Source of the DNA: Bacteroidota bacterium
GTDB taxonomy: Bacteria; Bacteroidota; Bacteroidia; Bacteroidales; Paludibacteraceae
NCBI GenBank assembly: GCA_030706455.1
Contig: JAUZOL010000001.1
Location: 186,001 to 250,000, forward strand
Direction: 5' to 3'
Length of the DNA stretch: 64,000 nt
Shown: piece by piece, positions 54,110 through 63,415 of the stretch
Numbering within the stretch: position 1 is the stretch's first letter
How the letters are laid out: each line of letters starts with the position of its first letter
Translations under genes and position numbers: made by a program
The notes under the pieces: model-generated
Database searches by the model: none
What the model saw: only the letters and a program-made list of their open reading frames with translations
Told to the model about the DNA's origin: nothing

Positions 54110-56785
54110 TTATTCGGCTGCGCCGTAAAAGCCATGTTCCGATAAATTGGCAAAAAACAAAGCATTAATAAATAGTCTGTTTGTCCCCGGCCAATAGTTG
54201 CGATAGGTCGGATCGTCGGCAAAAAGAACGATAGAGCCGGCTCCGCTTCCCCGAACTATGATTGCGGCCGAATTTTTAACTTTTGATATACTCTCTTTGG
54301 GTGCATAACCATTCACAAATGGATGCGAAGTATACTGAGCTACAGTGGCATACCGATTGGCACTTGGAACAAGAACCGTATTATCATTCTTATTGATATA
54401 GAGTTTTCTGTCAGACAGGCCGAATCCGATCGGATGCGTAATGTCTATATCAGCTTCAAAAATGGCTCCGTTTATGCGGCTTGCTCCTTCAACATCCTGT
54501 TGGGTAACATAATCCAGACGTTTGCCAGTCTCTTCTTGCTGATTAATACCAAATGTTCGTTGTCCATTTGTCTCCTGCACTTTTCCTTTGGTTGCCTCCG
54601 TTTTAACTTCAGCTGGAGAAACAGTGGCTCCTCTTCTGCCAGAGAAACTTGATTCTGCTAACTTTTCATTGATAAGCCCCTGATTAATCGCCCATGCTGT
54701 TGCGCTTTGGAATGTGACGAGAGTCCCTCCTGCATTTACCCAATTTTTCAATTTATCAACTAAAGATTTATCCCATGCTGCATAATTTCCTCCGGGAAGT
54801 ACAATGGTGTTGTATTTGTTCAGCAATGCCCGTTGGAAACTGTTGACATCGATTTTCACGACCGGAAGCGATAGTTGCTGATTTAATAGAAACCACACTT
54901 GACCAGCTTCTTCAGAATTAATACCCTGACCAAAAGCGACTGCCACCTCTGGCTTACTCACTGTCTTTATATTGCTGCTTCCCAAATCGATACCATCGAT
55001 ATTGAATCCGGTTGACACGGAGGTAAACGAAACACGAGCACTATCGGCAGCTATTTTGAGGGTTCTATACAACGAATCGGAGGAAATTGTTTGTCCGGCC
55101 ACCGGAATAACAAGAGAGCCGTAACTATACGTTTTGTTGCCGTCGGGAGTTGCAACTGTAAAAGGCTTGAATGCTGTTTTGACAAGCACCTTTTTATCCA
55201 GAAGATAATACAACGCTTTGCTTGCATTATAATCTGTCCAGCTTAACAAATAAGCGTAGTTTGACGCTCCACCCTTTATTTCTCCCTGTGGCAGACGAAC
55301 CGATGTAACAAGGCCTCCTTTTGTAACCGTGCTATTCACTTTTGCATATTGCAATCCATATGCTTGAATCAGGCTCCAGGCGGTATTGTCCATAAAAAGA
55401 CTGTCCTGCAATATATTTTCTTCAAAAACGGCATTCACAATCTGATAATTAGGCTGCTCGGAAGGAACGACATAAGCCTTCTTTTTTTGGAATGTTTTTC
55501 CGTTCTGCGAAAAGTTATCATTCAATTCATATACCTTCACGCGGTGTCTGAGTAGAATGCCAAGAAACTTCTGCGTTAAGTTTTCATCTCTACTATCGCC
55601 GAATACATAGGCTTTTGTATTACTTTGCCGTCCTTGTTCCAAAGCATTTTTGAAAAATTCTTTCTGGACTTTGAACAAGCCTTCTTTTTCGGCTACAGCA
55701 CCACAGATAGTAGCCAAACTGGTAGCCAAATGATTTCTGATGGTGAAAGAAAATGTGAGAAGGCCGTTAGTTGTTTCGCGCAAAATTCCACCCGAGCTGG
55801 CTTCTTCAAAAGTTGCCCCTACGCTTCCATAAAACTTAGGATAGGTGGAACCATAAATAGGCGATAAGTTGTCATAATTTTCTTTTGTAAAATAAAGAGA
55901 ACCAATAGCATCCAAGGCTTTTGCTTCATATTTCGCAAGCACCACATTGAAATCGTACAAAAATTGAGGAATGTGTGGGTTCTGATGGCGTTTGGGCGAC
56001 GGTTCAAAATAGTATGTTGCATTGGATCCCTGTTCGTGAAAATCAATTTGGATATTCGGATACCATTTATGAAAAAACTCCACTCTGTTGACACTTTCTA
56101 TTTGACTCAGGTTCAACCAATCACGATTAAGATTATTGAGATAATGATTCCCTCGTCCACCGGGCCATTGTTCCTGATGTTCTTTATCCAAACCATCGGC
56201 AACGGGAGGATATGATTTATACGAATTGTACCAATTGGCAGCTCTGTCGCGTCCATCCGGATTTTCAGAAGGATCGATCAGAATAACAGCCTCTTTGAGA
56301 AATTTAGCGGTTTCTTCGCTCTGGTTCGCTACCAGGTAATAGGCCGTCAACAAACTGGTTTCCGCGCTTGAGGTCTCATTGCCATGAACACTGTAACTTA
56401 AATCAACAATTACTGGCTCGTTTTTGCCTATTACAGGTTTTGAAGGATCAACCAGTGTTGCGTGAATCTTTTGAATATCATCTATGCGTCGGTAGTTGTC
56501 TGCCGAAGTAATAGTGGCAACTACTTGAGGCCGCAATTCATACGTTTTCCCTATTACTTCCACATGAATTTTATTCGACTTTTTTGCCAATTCATTAAGA
56601 TAAGCCACAATCTGATCGTGACGGGTATAATGTGAACCGATAGGATAACCTAAAAACTGTTCGGGGGAAGGAATTGAAGAATCGAAACTACCACTCTTCG
56701 GAAAATAGTAATCCGACTGTGCATTTGTTATTTGTGCGGCCAACAGCAGCACAAATGCGACAAGTATATGTTTTATTGTTTTCAT
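54110..56785 (-). CDS. Secreted M14 zinc carboxypeptidase with GATase1-like domain
   Basis: Secreted 891-residue metallopeptidase. Signal peptide MKTIKHILVAFVLLLAAQITNA. M14 catalytic domain (~50-370): zinc ligands in YSVHGNETSS (HxxE) and IDFHEQGSN (His), substrate Arg region NPDGRDRAANW, and catalytic Glu in GATFEEASSGG. The C-terminal half includes a class I glutamine-amidotransferase-like fold (YNTIVLPGGNYAAWDKSL; WVNAGGTLVTFQSATAWA), a common two-domain pattern in Bacteroidota M14 proteins. It would trim peptides taken up by the SusCD pair encoded just upstream, releasing amino acids for the permease downstream. 19 bp after the susD gene. Confidence 0.9.
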   Translation of the reverse strand: MKTIKHILVAFVLLLAAQITNAQSDYYFPKSGSFDSSIPSPEQFLGYPIGSHYTRHDQIVAYLNELAKKSNKIHVEVIGKTYELRPQVVATITSADNYRRIDDIQKIHATLVDPSKPVIGKNEPVIVDLSYSVHGNETSSAETSLLTAYYLVANQSEETAKFLKEAVILIDPSENPDGRDRAANWYNSYKSYPPVADGLDKEHQEQWPGGRGNHYLNNLNRDWLNLSQIESVNRVEFFHKWYPNIQIDFHEQGSNATYYFEPSPKRHQNPHIPQFLYDFNVVLAKYEAKALDAIGSLYFTKENYDNLSPIYGSTYPKFYGSVGATFEEASSGGILRETTNGLLTFSFTIRNHLATSLATICGAVAEKEGLFKVQKEFFKNALEQGRQSNTKAYVFGDSRDENLTQKFLGILLRHRVKVYELNDNFSQNGKTFQKKKAYVVPSEQPNYQIVNAVFEENILQDSLFMDNTAWSLIQAYGLQYAKVNSTVTKGGLVTSVRLPQGEIKGGASNYAYLLSWTDYNASKALYYLLDKKVLVKTAFKPFTVATPDGNKTYSYGSLVIPVAGQTISSDSLYRTLKIAADSARVSFTSVSTGFNIDGIDLGSSNIKTVSKPEVAVAFGQGINSEEAGQVWFLLNQQLSLPVVKIDVNSFQRALLNKYNTIVLPGGNYAAWDKSLVDKLKNWVNAGGTLVTFQSATAWAINQGLINEKLAESSFSGRRGATVSPAEVKTEATKGKVQETNGQRTFGINQQEETGKRLDYVTQQDVEGASRINGAIFEADIDITHPIGFGLSDRKLYINKNDNTVLVPSANRYATVAQYTSHPFVNGYAPKESISKVKNSAAIIVRGSGAGSIVLFADDPTYRNYWPGTNRLFINALFFANLSEHGFYGAAE

Positions 56786-56804
56786 TTTTACGACATATTA
56801 TGAA

Positions 56805-58154
56805 TTAATAGCCAGGATTTTGAGTTACATCAGGGTCGGAAAGAATATCAGACCCCGGAATCGGGAAGAGCCACAAATTTGTATTGGTAACTCCTAGAAC
56901 AGCACCCACTCTTTTTGTTCTCACAAGATCAAACCAACGGTGAGCTTCAAATGCAAACTCAATATTATTCTCATTTTCAATTGCCGTCAAAATATCAACC
57001 TGAGTTGTGGCCGTTGAATTTACCAAACCGGCGCGATTCCGTACAACATTAAGATCTGACAATGCTCCTGTAAGATTATTTTGTTGTGCTCTGGCTTCAG
57101 TCCTTATAAGGTAAAGCTCCGCTATCCGAATTAAATAAAACGGATCGGCTCCGGCAGTTGAGTTATACAATACTCCATAGACATTAGGGCTTGTGCCGGC
57201 AACCAGAGTGCTTCGAGAGCCCCCTATCGTTGGATCTTTCACTTTGGTCACAAATGAGTCGGATGGCTTTAGCGTGTATTGCCCACCCAGATTACTCAAA
57301 TACCAAAGATTCCAGAAACTATTTTTGTCATTCGTTGAAAATGTCAGTTCCAGAACAGATTCAGAGGTAAGATAGGGCGCGGTAAAGAACGCTTTATAAG
57401 GAGTAACCAAATTGTATTTTGTCGTTTCGGCTATCACCTGACTGGCATAGTTCTCGGCATCACTCCATTGTTGTCTGTAAAGGTGAAGGCGAGCTCGCAA
57501 TGCCCGGACGGAAGCCTTTTGTGCGCGATTTCGCAGGTTGCTGTCGGACGCTGTCACGTCGGGTAATAACTGTTCGGCTTTGATCAAATCAGACAATACC
57601 TGATCGTAAGTTTGATCCAGCGTACTTCTTTTAACACCTTTCAGAGAAGCGATATCTTTCGTTGGTGTCAAACGAAGCTGCACGCCACCCCAACCACGGC
57701 CCAGGTCAAAATATCCAAGAGCACGAATGAAATAGGCCTCACCAAGAATTTTGTTTTTTTCAGTGGTTGTCAGTGCCGGATCGGAAACAGACGGCACCAA
57801 TGAAATAATTGTATTTGCCGAGTTAATAGCCTGATATATTCCCTGATAAGCCGCAACAGTTACAACGTTATCGACTGGAATAGAAATCTGATCTAACTGT
57901 AAATACTGGGATAATGATCCGTTAAACACAACATTGTCTGCCGTGATTGTACCTAAAGTTGTATAAGACGAATAGTAATTCTGCACCTCGTCGTAAGCGC
58001 CGATTATTGCTGCTCTGGCCGTTCCGGCATCTGTAATGGCAGTTTCAGCAGAAATATTGCCATTCGATTTTTCATCGAAAAAGCTTCCACATGAATTCAA
58101 TACAAGAGTAAGCGCTAATAGAGAGATTCCTATGAAATATCTTGTTTTTTTCAT
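56805..58154 (-). CDS. SusD/RagB-family lipoprotein
   Basis: Surface-exposed ligand-binding lipoprotein, 449 residues; start ATG 58154 with lipobox LVLNSCGSFFDE. Family segments: GEAYFIRALGYFDLGRGWGGV, VRALRARLHLYRQQWSDAENYA and LIRIAELYLIRTEARAQQNNL, then NNIEFAFEAHRWFDLVRTKR. Shorter than the other two complete SusD proteins, in the RagB size range; RagAB-type pairs import peptides. Since the operon carries a carboxypeptidase and amino-acid genes but no glycosidase, peptide binding is the better inference than glycan binding. Confidence 0.92.
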   Translation of the reverse strand: MKKTRYFIGISLLALTLVLNSCGSFFDEKSNGNISAETAITDAGTARAAIIGAYDEVQNYYSSYTTLGTITADNVVFNGSLSQYLQLDQISIPVDNVVTVAAYQGIYQAINSANTIISLVPSVSDPALTTTEKNKILGEAYFIRALGYFDLGRGWGGVQLRLTPTKDIASLKGVKRSTLDQTYDQVLSDLIKAEQLLPDVTASDSNLRNRAQKASVRALRARLHLYRQQWSDAENYASQVIAETTKYNLVTPYKAFFTAPYLTSESVLELTFSTNDKNSFWNLWYLSNLGGQYTLKPSDSFVTKVKDPTIGGSRSTLVAGTSPNVYGVLYNSTAGADPFYLIRIAELYLIRTEARAQQNNLTGALSDLNVVRNRAGLVNSTATTQVDILTAIENENNIEFAFEAHRWFDLVRTKRVGAVLGVTNTNLWLFPIPGSDILSDPDVTQNPGY

Positions 58155-58173
58155 ATCTGTATTTTTTTGAAAA

Positions 58174-61100
58174 TTAGAATGTAACATTAATTCCGGTAGT
58201 TATGGTTCGGGGTTGCGGTGCCGTTGCCCAGTCATAACCGGCAGTATTCTGATTACTACTTTGTGAACTTACTTCCGGATCTAATCCTCTGTATTTTGTA
58301 AGCGTAATCAGGTTTGTTCCTGAAACGTAAACTTTTACGTTACTGATTCCTGCTTTGCGGGTAATTGACTTCGGAAGATTGTACGACAACGAAGCGGATT
58401 TTAACCGGACGAATGAACCATTATCCAGATAGCGAGAACTCAGATTGGACACAACACCTCCGTAATTATTGGCAGAACCTCCATTAGTATTGGTATCTCC
58501 ACTGTATGTAGTCAGTCGTGGAATATCAGTTATATCTCCTGCTTTTTGCCATCTTTCCAATTGTCGGTCTAAGAAACCGATGTTCTTTTGCGTACCTCCA
58601 TGTACCATGAAGAATTCGTTCATATTCATAATCTTATTCCCATGTACAAAAGAGACAAAGAGGTTTAGTTCAAAATTTTTGTATGTAAGCGTATTGGTGA
58701 AACCTCCCGTAAAGTCAGGATTGGCATTTCCAACGACCTGACGGTCGGCAGATGTAATTTTACCATCTTTGTTTACATCTTCATAAACAGCGTTTCCCGT
58801 TTTAGAATCGACATAAAGCTGCTTATAGAGATAAAAAGAATTTATCGCATAACCCTGTTTCAATATTGAAATATTTCGACCTGAAGCTCCCAGTGCAATG
58901 TCCGATGCCAATTTCTTAATCAGGTTTTTATTATGCGAAATATTGAAATCAGAAGTCCAACTAAAGTCTTTGGTGCTAATATTCACTGAATGAAAAGAAA
59001 ATTCAAATCCTTTATTACTAACCGCACCATAATTCTGGGTGTAGGAGGCGAATCCTGAACTATATGTCACTGGAACAGCCAGCAATAAGTCGTAGGTATA
59101 TTTGTCGTAATAATCTAGGGATACAGACAATCTGTTTTTCAACACTGAAAATTCAGTCCCAAAATCTATTTGGCGTGTTGTTTCCCACGTTAAATTCGGA
59201 TTGGCTAACTGAGAAGGTGCTGTTCCTGCCGTGCTCAGGTAACTGCCCGATCCTGACCAAAGTCCCTGAGAAGCGTAAGCGCCTATTCCACTCTGATTCC
59301 CCGACAAACCGATACTTCCTCTGAGTTTGAGTTCATCGAAAACTTTCAGCTTATTGACAAATTTTTCTTGGCTGGCATTCCACGTTACACCTCCTGAAGG
59401 AAAATACCCCCAGCGCTTATTACTACCGAATTTTGATGATCCATCTGCACGGATACTTCCGTCAATGGTATATTTATTGTCGTACGTGTATGAAGCTTTG
59501 CTGAAAAATGAAGCCAGCTTGCTTTGTGATTTTGAAGAGGTTCCGGTTGTAGTCGCGGCGGTCGAGATAGCTGTAAGGTCATTAGTTGCAAATCCAGATC
59601 CGGTAGCACCTGTCGATTGATACAAGCTGGAATTTATCGTATTACCAACCAAGGCATTGATATAATGCTTCCCGTTTTTGCCAAACGACTTGATAAACGT
59701 AAGTACCTGTTCATTAGTGAGCACCTGATTTTTCGTGTCGTAAGATGATGCAGAACCATTGGTGGCAATACCGGCGCTGATCGAGGTATTGGAATAGTTA
59801 TTTTCATACACATCATTATTGTCAAGACTCCAGCTGCTTCGCAATTTCAGATCAGGAGTTATCGCATAATCAGCAAAGATGTTACCGATGGCTCTTAACC
59901 CTACCGCATCATTGTTTAAGTTCTTAATAAGGGCAATATGGTTGTCGAAAGCACCATAACGGGCATAAGATCCGTCACTGTTATAGACGGGTAAATATGT
60001 TCTTACAAACAAGGCTGAATTGATGACTCCAACCGGGTTATTGTCGTTGCTACTGACATTGCGCCATGTCCGTGACAAGTTTAAGCTAGTCCCTACCTTT
60101 ATTTTATTTGTTATCTGATTATCATAATTCAAGCGACCTGAATAACGAGTGAATGCCGATGGCTTCACAATGGACTGTTGATTTAAGTAGCCGAGTCCTA
60201 TAAAATAGGTATCTTTATCACTTCCACCCTGAATCGACAGATCATAATTACTGGTATTTGCTGTCTTGAATACATCTTTCAGCCTGTCATATGTTTTCAG
60301 CGTATCGGGTTGGGCTGAAATTAATGTAGCTGTGGAAGGATCTTTACCATTGTCAATGGCAGTATTCCTTGCCGATTCATTTGCCAAAACAGCCGATTGT
60401 GGTCCATTCGTAAGAGAATATGATTTTGCAGCTTTTGACCATCCATGGGAGATCTGCAAATTAATTTTTGCCTTTGTGCTCTTTTTACCCCTTTTGGTAG
60501 TGACAATCACAACCCCATTAGCGCCTAACGAACCATAAATAGCTGTGGCATTCGCATCTTTAAGGATGGTAACATTTTCAATGTCATCAGGATTAATATC
60601 CGCCAAGGGGTTAGACTGAGCCTGATTGCCCATGCCCGTTTTAATCAGGTTGTCGCTACTGATAAAAACTCCGTCAACGATATATAGCGGATCGACGCCT
60701 GCGTTGATTGAATTTGTACCACGAATTCTAAAAGTAATACTTCCGCCCGGCACTCCTGAATTGGATGTCACCTGAACGCCCGTAGCCTTTCCCTGCAACA
60801 GTTCACTGAAACTGGAGGCGGCTGCATTATCCTTTAACACATTGGTGTTGAGAGTGGTTACCGCACCCGAAATGTATTTTTTACTCTGCGTGCTGTAACC
60901 TGTTACAACAACTTCATCCAATCGATTGGAAAGATCGCTGAGTACAATTTCAACTGGCACATTTTCATAAAGATCAACTTCCTGATTTTTATATCCGATT
61001 GCTCTCACTTCTAATGTAACCGGGAATGATTGTTTTACCACAAATTTGAAATCACCATTTACATCTGTCACAGAGCCAGCCGTAGTGCCTTTAATAGTGA

Positions 61101-61278
61101 CTGTTGCACCTATGATGGAAGCTTTTTTTTCGTCCAATATCTTGCCTTTTATTGTTGCCCCGTTTTGGGCAAAAGCGCCAAGAAAAGTTCCCGACAGGAC
61201 ACTTAAAAAAACATAAACACGCAAGTAGTTTCTGAGAAGTTGGATACAACTTCCCGGGAAATGGGATAATTTTGTCAT
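58174..61278 (-). CDS. SusC/RagA-like TonB-dependent transporter
   Basis: TonB-dependent outer-membrane importer, 1,034 residues, without STN domain. Signal region LRVYVFLSVLSGTFLGAFAQ, carboxypeptidase-regulatory-like domain (~40-115, ATIKGKILDEKKASIIGATV), plug (VVVTGYSTQSKKYISGAV; FRIRGTNSINAGVDPLYIVDG) and barrel ending TTGINVTF. It forms the uptake pair with the SusD 19 bp downstream. No glycosidase is near; the operon context (M14 peptidase, trans-sulfuration, permease) points to peptide or sulfur-compound uptake. No promoter is evident in the 80 bp before it, so it is probably transcribed from the promoter in front of the PstS-like gene. Confidence 0.94.
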   Translation of the reverse strand: MTKLSHFPGSCIQLLRNYLRVYVFLSVLSGTFLGAFAQNGATIKGKILDEKKASIIGATVTIKGTTAGSVTDVNGDFKFVVKQSFPVTLEVRAIGYKNQEVDLYENVPVEIVLSDLSNRLDEVVVTGYSTQSKKYISGAVTTLNTNVLKDNAAASSFSELLQGKATGVQVTSNSGVPGGSITFRIRGTNSINAGVDPLYIVDGVFISSDNLIKTGMGNQAQSNPLADINPDDIENVTILKDANATAIYGSLGANGVVIVTTKRGKKSTKAKINLQISHGWSKAAKSYSLTNGPQSAVLANESARNTAIDNGKDPSTATLISAQPDTLKTYDRLKDVFKTANTSNYDLSIQGGSDKDTYFIGLGYLNQQSIVKPSAFTRYSGRLNYDNQITNKIKVGTSLNLSRTWRNVSSNDNNPVGVINSALFVRTYLPVYNSDGSYARYGAFDNHIALIKNLNNDAVGLRAIGNIFADYAITPDLKLRSSWSLDNNDVYENNYSNTSISAGIATNGSASSYDTKNQVLTNEQVLTFIKSFGKNGKHYINALVGNTINSSLYQSTGATGSGFATNDLTAISTAATTTGTSSKSQSKLASFFSKASYTYDNKYTIDGSIRADGSSKFGSNKRWGYFPSGGVTWNASQEKFVNKLKVFDELKLRGSIGLSGNQSGIGAYASQGLWSGSGSYLSTAGTAPSQLANPNLTWETTRQIDFGTEFSVLKNRLSVSLDYYDKYTYDLLLAVPVTYSSGFASYTQNYGAVSNKGFEFSFHSVNISTKDFSWTSDFNISHNKNLIKKLASDIALGASGRNISILKQGYAINSFYLYKQLYVDSKTGNAVYEDVNKDGKITSADRQVVGNANPDFTGGFTNTLTYKNFELNLFVSFVHGNKIMNMNEFFMVHGGTQKNIGFLDRQLERWQKAGDITDIPRLTTYSGDTNTNGGSANNYGGVVSNLSSRYLDNGSFVRLKSASLSYNLPKSITRKAGISNVKVYVSGTNLITLTKYRGLDPEVSSQSSNQNTAGYDWATAPQPRTITTGINVTF

Positions 61279-61358
61279 AAATCTAATTTTTTAGGTTAAG
61301 TGTCTCCTCAAACCAATTGCAGACGGAAAAAGGGAGGCACTTTTTTGTTGAAATAAGT

Positions 61359-62294
61359 TTATTGGATTGCAGTGAGCAATTTTTCTTCTGTCTGTGCTTT
61401 TTGAGCAGAAAGGGTAGATTCGTCGAGATTCAAAAAACCGGCTTCATGATTATAGCTTTGACCCGAAGTAATTACCCACTTGAGGAAAGATCTTAAAATC
61501 TTATTATCTCTTTGTTCATTTGAAAGAGCTAACCCGAAATTCTGAACAGGAATACTTTCCACGCTGTTCTTTTCCAGCAAAGAAATGGCATTATCCAAGT
61601 CAAGAGAGTTCAAAACTTCTTTTTGTTGTGATTTGAGGCTGAGCGGCAAAAGTGCAATATCCGACCTTAATTTACGACTTTGCAGGTCATACGCGTAGTT
61701 GATGCTGTTATAAGTCACGCCGGTAGTATCTTTTTTAATTGCATTGAGCAGATAGATATCATCACCCAATACTTTTTTACCTTTCAGATTTACCGGTTTG
61801 ACTCCAAAATACCTAGCCAAAGCAATGGTGGTAGGCGCCTGGCTTTCTCTAGCATAAACGGTTGCTATATACTTGCTTTTGGCATCCTGTTGATCTTCCG
61901 AATATTCATCCGACTCATCAAAGAACAGCTTTTTCAATACTTTCTTTGACAATCCGCCTTTGCCAGCTTTGCTCAGAATCGGATTTTGTTTGTTGCTGAC
62001 AGGAACCAAGGCATACCTCCCAACATAAAAGGCGGTTTGATTGGCCAACTGATCCGAGTCTGTCAGTTGATAAGCCACTACATTCAATCCCTGTGCATCA
62101 GGAATTTGTTTGGTATTAATTTTTATCTGTAACTGAGGATTCAATTTATTATATTCAGAAACCCATTTCTCAATAAGCGGAAAAGTAAATTTGGCACCTT
62201 TCAGATAAAACGATCTGTTTTCTTTTTCCTGCCCATAAACTGAAGCAGAAAGCAAGAGCACCAAAGCAAGAGATTTAATTACATTAGTTCTCAT
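61359..62294 (-). CDS. PstS-like periplasmic substrate-binding protein
   Basis: Secreted 311-residue protein of the PBP-like (PstS/phosphate-binding type) superfamily. Signal peptide MRTNVIKSLALVLLLSASVYG from ATG 62294. Segments FYLKGAKFTFPLIEKWVSEYNK, FYVGRYALVPVSNKQNP, SKYIATVYARESQAPTTIALARYFG and SINYAYDLQSRKLRSDIALLPL follow the two-lobed binding-protein pattern. There is no ABC permease or ATPase nearby, so it is not a simple phosphate transporter subunit; it may deliver or sense a ligand for the SusCD pair encoded 80 bp downstream. First protein gene of the scavenging operon, preceded by a long leader with the shared promoter module. Confidence 0.75.
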   Translation of the reverse strand: MRTNVIKSLALVLLLSASVYGQEKENRSFYLKGAKFTFPLIEKWVSEYNKLNPQLQIKINTKQIPDAQGLNVVAYQLTDSDQLANQTAFYVGRYALVPVSNKQNPILSKAGKGGLSKKVLKKLFFDESDEYSEDQQDAKSKYIATVYARESQAPTTIALARYFGVKPVNLKGKKVLGDDIYLLNAIKKDTTGVTYNSINYAYDLQSRKLRSDIALLPLSLKSQQKEVLNSLDLDNAISLLEKNSVESIPVQNFGLALSNEQRDNKILRSFLKWVITSGQSYNHEAGFLNLDESTLSAQKAQTEEKLLTAIQ

Positions 62295-62353
62295 AATCAA
62301 TAATATATTAGTTATTTTAGTTAGCGCACGACAAAAAATAGTTTGCCACAACA

Positions 62354-62410
62354 TTTGATAAAATCAAGAGAAAGGAATCTGGCGAAATGAATGCAATAAG
62401 CATTATCAAA
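62354..62410 (-). other. Possible structured leader segment
   Basis: TTTGATAA (62403-62410 on the minus strand) pairs with TTATCAAA (62354-62361), enclosing an AATGC/GCATT hairpin. It lies in the 5' leader of the PstS-like gene, 60 bp before the start codon. Pairing is AT-rich and only 8 bp, so its reality is uncertain. Confidence 0.25.
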
Positions 62411-62489
62411 GAGAGCTTTGTAAAAAAAAGACGAATAGATTCCCGGAACTTTCAACAAGGAGTCCCCTTGTAATTTTGTATATATAGAG

Positions 62490-62540
62490 TCAACAACATC
62501 TATACATGCACATTCGGATTATCATATTCATTCCCGGCAT
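62490..62540 (-). CDS. Candidate Met/Cys-rich leader peptide
   Basis: A 16-codon frame MPGMNMIIRMCMYRCC followed by TGA, in the leader of the scavenging operon. Five Met and three Cys make half its residues sulfur amino acids. It begins about 90-100 nt after the predicted transcript start and ends about 200 nt before the first structural gene. A hairpin (ACAAGG/CCTTGT) and a T8 run follow within about 70 nt. Resembles leader peptides of amino-acid attenuators, but no strong terminator/antiterminator pair is obvious. Confidence 0.35.
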   Translation of the reverse strand: MPGMNMIIRMCMYRCC

Positions 62541-62637
62541 AAGTATATTGATTGGGGTTATACGAACTTACTTACCTATTAGCTTTCTGAGTTGTAAAAA
62601 TGACTGATACTGGATCAATCATAAAATTATGTTTTGC

Positions 62638-62710
62638 GATACAAAATTCACTAAACTTAATGATACCCAAATCCCTTCTGTATGGTATTTTCATAGCACA
62701 TGTATGGTAT
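62638..62710 (-). promoter_or_regulatory. Promoter/operator module of the sulfur-scavenging operon (copy 3 of 3)
   Basis: Minus strand: ATACCATACATGTGCTATG then AAAATACCATAC (from 62710), GGGATTTG, 18-19 bp, and -7-like GAATTTTG (62649-62642) followed by TATC. Twenty of the first 24 positions equal the cysK copy, and the spacing to the -7 box differs by only one base. Predicted start near 62630, giving a leader of roughly 335 nt before the PstS-like gene. Confidence 0.6.
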
Positions 62711-62762
62711 ATTATATGTCCCATTTTAACACAATAGTTTAGAAGAAAACCCATTAGCCGGA

Positions 62763-62810
62763 ATACAAAACAGCCGAAAAACACCATTGCATTTTTCGGC
62801 TGTTTTGTAT
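62763..62810 (-). terminator. Strong terminator after the TlpA-like gene
   Basis: Perfect 19-bp inverted repeat (62763-62781, 62792-62810) with 10-nt loop, containing ACAGCCGAAAAA and its complement, 12 bp past the thioredoxin-like gene's stop. U-runs on both sides make it potentially bidirectional. Separates the TlpA transcript from the scavenging operon. Confidence 0.88.
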
Positions 62811-62822
62811 CCTACCACTCAA

Positions 62823-63380
62823 TCAGGAAGATTTTCTGGCAAGTCCATCTATAACCTTCAGCATAGAGGAAAATTCCTCCTCATTGTAAAGTCGCGTCAG
62901 GAATACGATCCGTCCGTTTTGGTCAATAACAACATTGCGGGTTACTCCGCTTTTTTTGTTGGCAAACCGACCGAAAATGTCCGCTCCCAGATCAAGAGCC
63001 AACGGATATGTTATTTTCAGGTCGTCTTTGAATTTCACCACCTTATCGATCGGCTCATCCCTGTCAACACCGATCAACACCACGTTACGATCTTTGTATG
63101 GTTGCCACAGTTCGCTTTCCAGATGCGGCATTTCAGTACGGCACACTCTGCACCAACTGGCAGTAAACTGAAGAACTACAATTTTACCTCTCAGGGCTTT
63201 CAGCGTTGTAGTTTCTCCGGAAGTCAGTACCAGTTTGAAGTCATCCGGTGCTACATCTCCCACATTAACAACATAACCCCGGTTTTGTGTCGTATCGGGC
63301 TTGCTCAATGGAGCTGCATTTTGCGAAAAAACATGGACTGAAAGCAATATCATCAATCCCAGTATCAGTTTATTTTTCAT
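62823..63380 (-). CDS. TlpA-like thioredoxin-fold protein
   Basis: Secreted or lipid-attached thioredoxin-fold protein, 185 residues, signal peptide MKNKLILGLMILLSVHVFSQ. AhpC/TSA-redoxin domain ~40-180 with active site ASWCRVCRTEMPHLE (CxxC with RV between) and IGVDRDEPIDKVV, then GVTRNVVIDQNGRI containing the expected cis-Pro-equivalent region. Likely reduces disulfides or handles redox of periplasmic partners. In Bacteroidota such proteins are frequent behind SusCD genes, as here 35 bp after a SusD. Redox activity on imported disulfide peptides fits the sulfur theme but is inferred. Confidence 0.88.
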   Translation of the reverse strand: MKNKLILGLMILLSVHVFSQNAAPLSKPDTTQNRGYVVNVGDVAPDDFKLVLTSGETTTLKALRGKIVVLQFTASWCRVCRTEMPHLESELWQPYKDRNVVLIGVDRDEPIDKVVKFKDDLKITYPLALDLGADIFGRFANKKSGVTRNVVIDQNGRIVFLTRLYNEEEFSSMLKVIDGLARKSS

Positions 63381-63415
63381 TGAATTAAAAAATTAAATTA
63401 TTGTACAAATACTTT

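Noticed and set aside
62361-62400. Plus-strand stretch resembling the start of a SAM-I (S-box) riboswitch (ATCAAGAGAAAGGA...GGCGAAATGAA).
   Set aside because: It reads away from the flanking genes, no plus-strand gene follows, and the remaining conserved S-box parts are missing.
62572-62787. 71-residue minus-strand open frame covering the third promoter module.
   Set aside because: It runs through a promoter-like region and into the terminator of the TlpA-like gene; amino-acid content shows no family features.
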